From assembly GCA_017630975.1 (NCBI GenBank), contig JAGBUF010000011.1:1-6346 (forward strand): a stretch of 6,346 nucleotides of DNA. The letters are read 5' to 3'. Shown here one piece after another: positions 1 through 6,346 of the stretch. The position numbers and the translations under genes are program-made. The notes beneath the pieces are model-generated. The model was given only the letters and a program-made list of their open reading frames with translations. It was not told the DNA's origin and did no database searches. Within the stretch, counting starts at the first letter, position 1. Each line of letters opens with the position of its first letter. The stretch comes from Paraprevotella sp. GTDB taxonomy: Bacteria > Bacteroidota > Bacteroidia > Bacteroidales > Bacteroidaceae.

Positions 1-25
1 AATATTTTTTTAAGATTGTTTTTTA

Positions 26-41
26 TGTTTCACGTGGAACA
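26..41. other. parS: parS-like centromere site (ParB/Spo0J binding)
   Basis: The sequence TGTTTCACGTGGAACA matches the reverse complement of the bacterial parS consensus TGTTNCACGTGAAACA at every defined position. It is a near-perfect palindrome around CACGTG with one unpaired position (30/37), and it extends by one more pair (25/42). Family knowledge: ParB (Spo0J) loads at such sites as a CTP-dependent clamp and, with ParA and SMC, drives origin segregation; parS sites cluster around oriC. The site lies 4 bp beyond the mnmG stop codon, outside coding sequence, so codon constraint does not explain it. It is not a terminator, since no T-run follows on either strand. ParB binding itself is inferred. 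Confidence 0.85.
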
Positions 42-45
42 TTTA

Positions 46-1917
46 TCATCTTCCAAGTAATACCAAAAGTACATTAATGTCGCTCGGTGACACACCGGGG
101 ATTCTTCCGGCTTGAGCTAATGTCTCTGGGTTTATTTTTTCTAATTTTTGTCGCGCTTCAATCGATCGGGAGCTCATGTTTTTGTAATCAAATCGACCTT
201 TGATTTTGATGTTTTCTAAACGTTGCATCTTGTCAGCGATGATTCTCTCACGTGAGATGTAGCCATGATATTTTATTGCGATTTCTGCTGCTTCTATAAT
301 TTCTTCATTTCGGTCAACTATAGATGTTGTAATGGCTTTAAGAGGTGCTATATATTCGGATATGCCTTTTAATGTAATCTGTGGACGATTGATAAGGTCA
401 AACAATTTACATCCGTATTTCAGTGGAGTCGTGCCGATGGTTTCCAATGCAGGATTGATTAAAGCAGGTTTTAATGAAAAGTTTTCGCAGAACTTGACAA
501 TTCGTTCAATTTCCTCTTTTTTCTTTATCCAGTGCTCGTATCGATCTTTTTTTGCAAGTCCCAAAGCATAAGAGCGTTCTGTTAGTCGGGCATCAGCATC
601 GTCCTGTCTTAATAATATACGGTATTCTGCACGTGATGTAAACATACGATATGGTTCATCAACTCCCTTAGTCACCAAATCGTCGATAAGTACGCCGATA
701 TACGACTCATCTCTATGCATAACAAATGGTTCACTCCCTACGCATTTGAGAGCCGCATTGATGCCGGCAACAATGCCTTGTCCTGCAGCTTCCTCATATC
801 CGGTTGTTCCGTTTACCTGTCCAGCCATGAATAATCCGGATATAATTTTCGATTCCAGCGAGTGTTTTAATTGCGTAGGATCAAAATAGTCGTATTCAAT
901 GGCATAACCGGGTCGATATATTACCAGGTCTCTGAATGCCGGGATTTTCTTTAAGGCAGATATTTGGATATTAAGCGGTAAACTCGATGAGAATCCGTTC
1001 AAATAATATTCTTGTGTATTTTCACCTTCAGGTTCAAGGAAAAGTTGATGCTGTTCGCGTTCCGGGAAGGTGACCAACTTTGTTTCAATGCTCGGACAGT
1101 AACGTGGCCCGATACTTTGTATTTGACCGTTGTAAAGGGGAGAATCTGGCAGTCCGCTTTCCAATACTTTGTGTACTTCAGGATTGGTAAAACAGGTCCA
1201 ACAGGGTAGTTGTTTTAATTGACGATTCTGGCTCATGAAGGAGAATTTATGGTAATCGTGTTCTCCCTCTTGGATTTCCATATCTTCAAAATGTACGCTT
1301 CGGGCATCAATTCTGACAGGAGTACCGGTCTTCATTCTTCCGTATTCGATGCCATGTCGTGCGATGGATTCGGTGAGATGATATGATGCCGGTTCGGCTA
1401 CTCTTCCACCAGCAATCTGTGTGTGTCCGATATGCATTAATCCGTTGAGAAATGTTCCTGCGGTGAGAATGACGCATCTTGCTTTAAATTCAATATCAAA
1501 GTAGGTCTTGACTCCCGTCACGATTCCGTCTTTTACTAAAAGTTCCTTGACTTGGTCTTGCCAAATATGTAGGTTGGGAGTGTTTTCCAAAATTTCGCGC
1601 CATGTCCAAATGAACTTCCCTCTGTCGCATTGGGCGCGTGGGCTCCACATGGCAGGACCTTTTGAGCGATTCAGCATCCTGAACTGAATCGCTGTGCGGT
1701 CGGTTACAATGCCGGTGTATCCTCCTAATGCGTCAATTTCGCGCACGATTTGTCCTTTGGCAATTCCACCGATGGCGGGATTACAACTCATTTGCCCAAT
1801 CTTGTTCATATCCATGGTGATTAAGCAAGTTTTTGCTCCCATATTGGCAGCTGCAGCTGCTGCTTCGCAACCAGCATGTCCACCACCAATAACTATAACG
1901 TCATAATCAAAGTTCAT
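46..1917 (-). CDS. mnmG: MnmG (GidA), tRNA uridine-5-carboxymethylaminomethyl modification enzyme, FAD-dependent subunit
   Basis: MnmG acts in the cytoplasm with the GTPase MnmE to install the (carboxymethyl)aminomethyl group on C5 of wobble U34 in certain tRNAs, using FAD and methylene-tetrahydrofolate. The 623-residue length is normal for the long bacterial form. Visible motifs are the N-terminal dinucleotide-binding GGGHAG (residues 11-16), MSCNPAIGG with conserved Cys45, the GidA signature GPRYCPSIE with conserved Cys274, and the second signature starting AGQ at 365-367 (AGQVNGTTGYEE). The C-terminus keeps the helical segment ending AGRIPGVSPSDINVLLVLL, the region used for MnmE and tRNA contact in the family. 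The start is chosen because MNFDYDVIVIGGG fits the usual short lead-in to the FAD fold. The frame is intact. It is transcribed divergently from the frd operon. The neighbour downstream of it lies off the window, and no terminator is visible in the 45 bp after its stop. Confidence 0.98.
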   Translation of the reverse strand: MNFDYDVIVIGGGHAGCEAAAAAANMGAKTCLITMDMNKIGQMSCNPAIGGIAKGQIVREIDALGGYTGIVTDRTAIQFRMLNRSKGPAMWSPRAQCDRGKFIWTWREILENTPNLHIWQDQVKELLVKDGIVTGVKTYFDIEFKARCVILTAGTFLNGLMHIGHTQIAGGRVAEPASYHLTESIARHGIEYGRMKTGTPVRIDARSVHFEDMEIQEGEHDYHKFSFMSQNRQLKQLPCWTCFTNPEVHKVLESGLPDSPLYNGQIQSIGPRYCPSIETKLVTFPEREQHQLFLEPEGENTQEYYLNGFSSSLPLNIQISALKKIPAFRDLVIYRPGYAIEYDYFDPTQLKHSLESKIISGLFMAGQVNGTTGYEEAAGQGIVAGINAALKCVGSEPFVMHRDESYIGVLIDDLVTKGVDEPYRMFTSRAEYRILLRQDDADARLTERSYALGLAKKDRYEHWIKKKEEIERIVKFCENFSLKPALINPALETIGTTPLKYGCKLFDLINRPQITLKGISEYIAPLKAITTSIVDRNEEIIEAAEIAIKYHGYISRERIIADKMQRLENIKIKGRFDYKNMSSRSIEARQKLEKINPETLAQAGRIPGVSPSDINVLLVLLGR

Positions 1918-1938
1918 CTGTTGTTTGTTTTACTCATG

Positions 1939-1946
1939 CAAAAGTA
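1939..1946 (-). promoter_or_regulatory. Candidate mnmG promoter, -7 box
   Basis: On the minus strand this reads TACTTTTG, an exact match to the Bacteroidetes -7 consensus TAnnTTTG, centred about 25 nt upstream of the mnmG ATG. That implies a short leader. No TTTG or TTG is found at the expected -33 position (about 1966-1970), so only half of the promoter is supported and the call is moderate. Confidence 0.5.
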
Positions 1947-1977
1947 GTGATTTTTAGGAATATAATTTGAGATTTTC

Positions 1978-2008
1978 TTTGTGTAATTCAGGATTAAACG
2001 TAAATTTG
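1978..2008 (+). promoter_or_regulatory. Predicted promoter of the frdCAB operon
   Basis: TTTG at 1978-1981 and TAAATTTG at 2001-2008 match the Bacteroidetes -33 (TTTG) and -7 (TAnnTTTG) elements with a 19-nt spacer, which is the normal spacing for the primary sigma factor of this phylum. Transcription would start near 2014-2016, leaving an A/T-rich leader of about 67 nt before the frdC ATG. A tandem 7-bp repeat TAGTTAA (2014-2027) sits at the predicted start and could be an operator, but no known regulator motif was recognised. Confidence 0.7.
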
Positions 2009-2082
2009 CATGATAGTTAATAGTTAACCTTTCAGTGGACTTATTATTAAAACATTTATAATTCTTTTAAATTCAATTACTT

Positions 2083-2784
2083 ATGTGGTTATGTAATTCA
2101 TCTATTGGTAGGAAAGTGGTGATGTCCGTCAGTGGATTAGCACTTATCCTGTTCTTGACGTTCCATGCGTCGATGAACTTAGTGGCTCTGTTCTCAGCAG
2201 AGGGCTACAACATGATTTGTGAGTTTCTTGGAGCCAACTGGTATGCAGTGGCTGCCACTTTAGGCTTGGCTGCTTTGGTGGTGGTACACATTGTGTATGC
2301 ATTCTGGCTCACGTTGCAAAACTATCGTGCTCGCGGTAAGGATCGTTATGCGGTAACCGACAAGCCTAAGGCTGTTGAATGGGCAGCTCAGAATATGTTG
2401 GTACTGGGTATCATCGTCGTGTTGGGTATGGTGCTTCACCTTTGGAATTTTTGGTACAACATGATGTTTGCCGAGTTGATTCATCAACCGGAATTAGGCG
2501 GACTTCATGCGACTGACGGCTATGGATATATCGTTCAAACATTCAGTTGCCCCGTTTACGTGGTACTTTATGTTATTTGGTTGGTAGCTTTGTGGTTCCA
2601 TTTGACTCATGGTTTTTGGAGCGCATTGCAAACTGTAGGATGGAGCGGTAAGATCTGGTTTGAGCGTTGGAAATGCATCGGTTATATCTATTCAACCGTT
2701 TTGATTCTGATGTTCTTGGTAGTTGTTGCAAAATTCGCCATTTGTGGTGGAGCATTCTGCTGTGCAAATGCATGTTGCCAATAA
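2083..2784 (+). CDS. frdC: Fumarate reductase/succinate dehydrogenase cytochrome b subunit (FrdC/SdhC, b558 family)
   Basis: This is the di-haem membrane anchor of a type-B quinol:fumarate reductase; it passes electrons between menaquinol and the FrdAB catalytic dimer. The 233-residue protein has five hydrophobic helices at about 12-36, 55-78, 104-128, 157-178 and 201-220. Histidines fall where the family places haem ligands: His28 (helix I), His69 (II), His119 (III) and His173 or His176 (IV). Basic residues cluster at the N-terminus, loop II-III (R82, R84, K86, R88) and loop IV-V (K190, R195, K197). By the positive-inside rule this puts the N-terminus in the cytoplasm and the C-terminus in the periplasm. 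The start MWLCNSSIGRK matches the usual Bacteroides beginning MWLxNSSIGxK. It is the first gene of the operon. The odd part is the C-terminal tail, with five cysteines in residues 221-232. The symbol sdhC is equally used; the sequence alone does not fix the direction of catalysis. Confidence 0.97.
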   Translation: MWLCNSSIGRKVVMSVSGLALILFLTFHASMNLVALFSAEGYNMICEFLGANWYAVAATLGLAALVVVHIVYAFWLTLQNYRARGKDRYAVTDKPKAVEWAAQNMLVLGIIVVLGMVLHLWNFWYNMMFAELIHQPELGGLHATDGYGYIVQTFSCPVYVVLYVIWLVALWFHLTHGFWSALQTVGWSGKIWFERWKCIGYIYSTVLILMFLVVVAKFAICGGAFCCANACCQ

Positions 2785-2826
2785 TTGTGACAAATAATTA
2801 GCTTACGTAAATAAAAGTATATAATT

Positions 2827-4776
2827 ATGACAAAGATAATTGACTCAAGAATACCGGAAGGACCGGTGGCCGAGAAATGGACCAATTATAAAGCGCACCA
2901 AAAGTTGGTGAACCCTGCCAACAAGCGCCGTTTGGATGTCATCGTAGTAGGAACCGGTTTGGCAGGTGCATCTGCAGCAGCCTCTCTGGGCGAGATGGGA
3001 TTCCGTGTATTTAACTTCTGTATTCAGGATTCTCCACGTCGTGCGCACTCTATCGCAGCTCAAGGTGGTATCAATGCCGCAAAGAATTATCAGAATGATG
3101 GAGACTCTGTATACCGTTTGTTCTATGATACTGTAAAGGGTGGAGACTATCGTGCTCGCGAAGCGAACGTTTATCGTTTGGCTGAGGTTTCTAACAGCAT
3201 TATTGACCAATGTGTGGCTCAAGGTGTTCCTTTTGCACGTGAATATGGCGGCATGTTGGACAATCGCTCATTCGGTGGTGCTCAGGTGAGCCGTACTTTC
3301 TATGCTAAAGGTCAAACAGGACAACAATTGTTGTTGGGTGCGTACTCTGCATTGAGTTGTCAAGTTAATGCCGGAACAGTGAAATTGTTCACTCGTTATG
3401 AGATGTTGGATGTTGTGATTGTAGATGGACGTGCTCGCGGTATCATAGCACGCAACCTCGTTACCGGTAAATTGGAGCGCTTTGCAGCGCATGCTGTAGT
3501 TATTGCTACCGGTGGTTATGGTAATGCATATTTCCTTTCTACCAATGCCATGGGATGTAACTGTTCAGCAGCGATGTCTTGTTATCGTAAGGGAGCATAT
3601 TTTGCAAATCCATCTTACGTTCAGATTCACCCGACATGTATTCCTATCCATGGTGACAAGCAATCTAAATTGACATTGATGTCAGAGTCATTGCGTAACG
3701 ATGGTCGTATTTGGGTTCCGAAGAAATTAGAGGACGCAAAGAAATTGCAAGAAGGAACATTACGTGGTGAAGATATTCCAGATGAAGATCGTGACTTCTA
3801 CTTGGAACGTCGTTATCCTGCATTCGGTAACTTGGTACCACGCGACGTTGCCAGTCGTGCTGCAAAAGAGCGTTGTGACAAGGGATTTGGTGTAAACAAT
3901 ACCGGTTTGGCTGTATTCCTTGATTTCAAGTACGCTATCGACCGTTTAGGTAAGGATGTTGTTGCGGCTCGTTATGGTAACCTTTTCGATATGTACGAAG
4001 AAATCACTGACGATGATCCATACAAGACTCCGATGATGATTTATCCGGCAGTTCACTATACAATGGGTGGTATCTGGGTGGACTATGAATTGCAGACATC
4101 AGTGAAGGGATTGTTCGCAATTGGTGAATGTAATTTCTCTGACCATGGTGCTAACCGTTTGGGTGCGTCTGCTTTGATGCAAGGTTTGGCTGATGGTTAT
4201 TTTGTACTCCCTTACACCATTCAAAACTACTTGGCAGACCAGATTACAGTGCCACGTTTCTCAACAGATCTTCCTGAATTCGCAGAAGCTGAGAAGGCTG
4301 TGATGGACCGTATGACTCGTTTGATGGGTATCCAAGGAAAGCGTAGTGTAGATTCTATTCACAAGGAATTAGGACATATCATGTGGGAATATGTAGGTAT
4401 GGGCCGTACAGCTGAAGGCTTGAAGGAAGGTCTGAAGCAAATCAAGGCTTTGCGTAAGGTATTCTATTCTGAGTTGTTCGTTCCGGGTTCTACCGAAGGC
4501 GTTAATATAGAGTTGGAGAAGGCCATTCGTTTGGAAGACTTCTTTGTGATGGGCGAATTGATTGCTTACGATGCATTGAACCGTAATGAAAGTTGCGGTG
4601 GACACTTCCGTGAAGAATACCAAACTGAGGAAGGTGAAGCTAAGCGTGACGATGAGAACTTCTTCTATGTAGGTTGTTGGGAGTACCAAGGTGATGACGA
4701 GAAAGAACCGGTACTTTACAAGGAACCGCTCGTATATGAAGCAATCAAAGTACAGACACGTAACTATAAGAGCTAA
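2827..4776 (+). CDS. frdA: Fumarate reductase/succinate dehydrogenase flavoprotein subunit (FrdA/SdhA)
   Basis: This catalytic subunit interconverts fumarate and succinate on covalently bound FAD, on the cytoplasmic face of the membrane. At 649 residues it has the size of type-B enzymes. It shows the FAD-binding GTGLAG (42-47) and [11 protein letters not shown], where His74 should carry the 8-alpha-histidyl FAD bond. Active-site candidates are His268 (HPTCIP), Glu287 and Arg290 (SESLRNDG), the catalytic proton-shuttle Arg339 (VPRDVASRA), His410 (HYTMGG) and Arg444 (GANRLGAS). The segment between His268 and Arg339 is longer than in Wolinella FrdA, with a charged insertion (about residues 298-330) that I believe is common in this phylum. 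It lies 42 nt after frdC with no terminator or promoter-like box between them, so the two are cotranscribed. The N-terminal extension of about 35 residues before the Rossmann strand ([13 protein letters not shown]) resembles Bacteroides homologues and supports the chosen ATG. The symbol sdhA is also used. Confidence 0.98.
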   Translation: MTKIIDSRIPEGPVAEKWTNYKAHQKLVNPANKRRLDVIVVGTGLAGASAAASLGEMGFRVFNFCIQDSPRRAHSIAAQGGINAAKNYQNDGDSVYRLFYDTVKGGDYRAREANVYRLAEVSNSIIDQCVAQGVPFAREYGGMLDNRSFGGAQVSRTFYAKGQTGQQLLLGAYSALSCQVNAGTVKLFTRYEMLDVVIVDGRARGIIARNLVTGKLERFAAHAVVIATGGYGNAYFLSTNAMGCNCSAAMSCYRKGAYFANPSYVQIHPTCIPIHGDKQSKLTLMSESLRNDGRIWVPKKLEDAKKLQEGTLRGEDIPDEDRDFYLERRYPAFGNLVPRDVASRAAKERCDKGFGVNNTGLAVFLDFKYAIDRLGKDVVAARYGNLFDMYEEITDDDPYKTPMMIYPAVHYTMGGIWVDYELQTSVKGLFAIGECNFSDHGANRLGASALMQGLADGYFVLPYTIQNYLADQITVPRFSTDLPEFAEAEKAVMDRMTRLMGIQGKRSVDSIHKELGHIMWEYVGMGRTAEGLKEGLKQIKALRKVFYSELFVPGSTEGVNIELEKAIRLEDFFVMGELIAYDALNRNESCGGHFREEYQTEEGEAKRDDENFFYVGCWEYQGDDEKEPVLYKEPLVYEAIKVQTRNYKS

Positions 4777-4812
4777 TTAACGGTTTGTTCAACGATTATA
4801 AACGAAAAGAAA

Positions 4813-5571
4813 ATGGATAAAAATATATCATTTAAGCTTAGATATTGGCGTCAGAACGGACCGAAGGATAAAGGTCATTTTGACGAGCGTGAGATGAAAG
4901 ATATCCCTGGCGATACTTCATTCCTTGAAATGCTTGACATTTTGAATGAGCAATTGGTAAGTGAGGGTAAGGAACCATTCGTATTCGACCACGATTGTCG
5001 TGAGGGTATTTGCGGTATGTGTTCATTGTATATCAATGGTACACCTCATGGTAAGACTGAGCGTGGTGCTACCACATGTCAGTTGTACATGCGTAAGTTC
5101 AAGGATGGCGATACCATTACAGTTGAACCATGGCGTTCAGCAGGTTTCCCGGTCATCAAGGACTGTATGGTAGACCGTACTGCGTTTGATAAGATTATTC
5201 AAGCCGGTGGTTACGTTACAGTACGTACAGGGCAGCCTCAGGATGCCAATGCTATTCTTATTCCGAAGCAAGATGCTGATGAAGCTATGGATTGTGCAAG
5301 CTGTATCGGATGCGGTGCTTGTGTTGCTGCATGTAAGAATGGTTCTGCGATGTTGTTCGTGTCTTCTAAGGTGAGTCAGTTGGCTTTATTGCCTCAAGGA
5401 CGTCCTGAGGCTGCACGTCGTGCTAAAGCAATGGTGGCTAAGATGGATGAGCTTGGTTTTGGTAACTGTACCAATACTCGCGCTTGTGAAGCCGTTTGTC
5501 CGAAGTGTGAGAGCATTTCTAACATTGCTCGTTTGAACCGTGAGTTCATTAAAGCAAAATTGAACGACTAA
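4813..5571 (+). CDS. frdB: Fumarate reductase/succinate dehydrogenase iron-sulfur subunit (FrdB/SdhB)
   Basis: This subunit carries electrons between the FAD in FrdA and the haems in FrdC through three clusters. The N-terminal plant-ferredoxin-like domain has the [2Fe-2S] ligands Cys62, Cys67, Cys70 and Cys89 (CREGICGMC, then TTC). By alignment in my head with E. coli FrdB, the C-terminal domain supplies Cys164, Cys167, Cys170 and Cys229 for [4Fe-4S], and Cys174, Cys219 and Cys225 for [3Fe-4S]. Two further cysteines, Cys161 and Cys232, flank these motifs. Lys175 follows Cys174 where E. coli has proline, giving CKNG. The length of 252 residues is normal for the family. It begins 36 nt after frdA behind an A-rich leader and is the last gene of the operon, with a terminator 16 nt past its stop. 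The symbol sdhB is also used. Confidence 0.98.
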   Translation: MDKNISFKLRYWRQNGPKDKGHFDEREMKDIPGDTSFLEMLDILNEQLVSEGKEPFVFDHDCREGICGMCSLYINGTPHGKTERGATTCQLYMRKFKDGDTITVEPWRSAGFPVIKDCMVDRTAFDKIIQAGGYVTVRTGQPQDANAILIPKQDADEAMDCASCIGCGACVAACKNGSAMLFVSSKVSQLALLPQGRPEAARRAKAMVAKMDELGFGNCTNTRACEAVCPKCESISNIARLNREFIKAKLND

Positions 5572-5587
5572 CGAAAAAAAGTTTTAT

Positions 5588-5630
5588 AAAAAGGACTCCA
5601 CTGTCATTTTTGATGGTGGAGTCCTTTTTT
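5588..5630 (+). terminator. Intrinsic terminator of the frdCAB operon
   Basis: A 14-bp perfect stem pairs 5588-5601 (AAAAAGGACTCCAC) with 5616-5629 (GTGGAGTCCTTTTT). It continues inward through two G-T wobbles and three Watson-Crick pairs (5602-5606 with 5611-5615) to a TTTT loop, and ends in six T residues. The A-tract on the left would make it work in either direction, but both neighbouring genes are on the plus strand, so its main role is to separate frdB from oxyR. Confidence 0.94.
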
Positions 5631-5708
5631 ATATATAGGTAGAATAATGTAGAACCTGTATAAGCAAATATAATATATGAATATATCTTTCTACAATCGG
5701 ATATTTTC

Positions 5709-5716
5709 TATCTTTG
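5709..5716 (+). promoter_or_regulatory. Candidate oxyR promoter, -7 box
   Basis: TATCTTTG matches the Bacteroidetes -7 consensus TAnnTTTG exactly and lies 40 nt before the oxyR ATG, so transcription would begin about 35 nt upstream of the gene. The -33 side is weak: only TTTC at 5688-5691, with a 17-nt spacer. The strong terminator just upstream implies that oxyR needs its own promoter, which supports this site. The rest of 5631-5756 is A/T-rich and shows no gene. Confidence 0.55.
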
Positions 5717-5756
5717 TGAAGTTATATATGGAGTGTTATAGTAAATATCAAGACCC

Positions 5757-6346
5757 ATGACATTACAACAAATGGAGTATATCGTTGCCGTAGAAAAATA
5801 TCGGCATTTCGGTAAGGCGGCTGAACAATGTCAGGTGACTCAACCTACGTTGAGCGCCATGATACAGAAGCTGGAGGAGGAGTTGGAAGTGAAAATCTTT
5901 GATCGTTCTCGTCAACCGGTCGTTCCTACAGCAGCTGGAATGTTAGTAATTTCACAAGCCAAAAATGTATTGAAACAGGTGGGCATGATGAAAGATATTG
6001 TCAACGAAGAGAAAGAAACGTTGGTAGGGACATTCCATATCGGCGTGTTGCCTACTATAGCACCTTATTTATTACCACGTGTATTTCCTATATTATTGCA
6101 AAAATATCCGATGTTGGACATCAGAGTCTCTGAGATGAAAACAAAGGATATAAAAGTTGCTTTAGACGAAGGAACGATTGATGCAGGAATTGTTGCAGAC
6201 TTGTCCGGAATGGAGCAATATCATAAAACGCCATTGTTTTATGAGCCTTATCAAGTATATATATCACGAGGCAGTGAACTTTATAGTCGCGAAGTAATAA
6301 AAACTTCTGATTTGGCTGACGTAGAACTTTGGCTTTTGGATGAAGG
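5757..6346 (+). CDS. oxyR: OxyR-family LysR-type transcriptional regulator, 3' part cut by window edge
   Basis: LysR-type DNA-binding regulator; OxyR members sense hydrogen peroxide through a disulfide and activate catalase, peroxidase and Dps genes. The window encodes residues 1-196 and part of 197, about two thirds of a typical 305-310-residue protein. Visible parts are the winged helix-turn-helix at about residues 1-60 (FGKAAEQCQVTQPTLSAMIQKLEEEL), the linker helix (about 60-90), and the first substrate-binding subdomain with TFHIGVLPTIAPYLLP. The start MTLQQMEYIVAVEKYRHF matches the usual OxyR beginning; the next Met (residue 6) would cut into the HTH. The frame stops at WLLDEG; in OxyR proteins the next residues are His-Cys, with the peroxidatic Cys199 at just this position, but this cannot be seen here. 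The identification as OxyR rather than another LysR protein rests on overall resemblance to Bacteroides OxyR and is fairly sure. Confidence 0.9.
   Translation, partial: MTLQQMEYIVAVEKYRHFGKAAEQCQVTQPTLSAMIQKLEEELEVKIFDRSRQPVVPTAAGMLVISQAKNVLKQVGMMKDIVNEEKETLVGTFHIGVLPTIAPYLLPRVFPILLQKYPMLDIRVSEMKTKDIKVALDEGTIDAGIVADLSGMEQYHKTPLFYEPYQVYISRGSELYSREVIKTSDLADVELWLLDE

Noticed and set aside
246..257. Perfect 12-bp palindrome TCTCACGTGAGA with a CACGTG core inside mnmG, considered as a second parS.
   Set aside because: Outside the core it matches the parS consensus at only about half of the positions, and it encodes the Ser-Arg-Glu part of the MnmG C-terminal region.
2845..3222. A 125-codon open frame on the minus strand opposite frdA, and several shorter ones opposite frdC, frdA, frdB and mnmG.
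   Set aside because: They overlap strongly conserved genes completely, their translations look like no protein family, and no promoter-like box precedes them; they are by-products of the real reading frames.
3231..3246. Another CACGTG core (TTTTGCACGTGAATAT) inside frdA, along with similar cores near 630 and 6076.
   Set aside because: The flanking arms do not match parS and the sites lie within conserved codons; single CACGTG hexamers are expected by chance.
3721..3820. Charged segment in FrdA between the substrate-binding and catalytic residues, considered as a foreign insertion.
   Set aside because: It is in frame, has codon use like the rest of the gene, and resembles the segment I recall in other Bacteroidetes FrdA proteins, so it is a lineage feature and not a recent insertion.
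5648..5695. Inverted repeat TGTAGAA (5648-5654) and TTCTACA (5689-5695) upstream of oxyR, considered as an operator.
   Set aside because: The arms are only 7 bp, 34 nt apart and in very A/T-rich DNA, and they do not resemble a LysR T-N11-A box at the promoter; chance is a sufficient explanation.

Overview
The window looks like chromosomal DNA of a Bacteroidales bacterium, most likely of the Bacteroides/Phocaeicola/Prevotella group. Three things point there. The fumarate reductase proteins resemble Bacteroides FrdC/FrdA/FrdB in sequence and gene order. Promoter-like sites fit the Bacteroidetes pattern (TTTG at about -33, TAnnTTTG at about -7). Start codons are preceded by A/T-rich leaders without clear Shine-Dalgarno sequences. 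The species cannot be fixed from this window alone.

Layout from left to right. Positions 1-45 hold the 3' flank of mnmG and a 16-bp site identical to the ParB-binding parS consensus. mnmG (tRNA U34 modification) fills 46-1917 on the minus strand. A 165-bp divergent intergenic region (1918-2082) carries promoter-like boxes for both directions. A compact plus-strand operon follows: frdC (2083-2784), frdA (2827-4776) and frdB (4813-5571), with gaps of 42 and 36 nt. It ends in a strong intrinsic terminator (5588-5630). A short promoter region leads into a LysR-type regulator of the OxyR family (5757 onward), which the window edge cuts just before the residue expected to be its peroxide-sensing cysteine.

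The three frd genes encode a complete type-B quinol:fumarate reductase/succinate dehydrogenase: a five-helix di-haem b anchor, a covalent-FAD catalytic subunit and a three-cluster iron-sulfur subunit. In fermentative anaerobes of this group the complex normally runs as a menaquinol-dependent fumarate reductase, giving succinate and then propionate. All key FAD, substrate, cluster and haem residues I looked for are present, so it should be functional. The oxyR gene behind its own promoter may be a biologically meaningful neighbour, because fumarate reductase is a known source of reactive oxygen in Bacteroides exposed to air.

I found no mobile element, CRISPR array, tRNA/rRNA gene or convincing new system. 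The items most worth a second look are the parS site next to mnmG, the cysteine-rich tail of FrdC, and the frd-oxyR adjacency.
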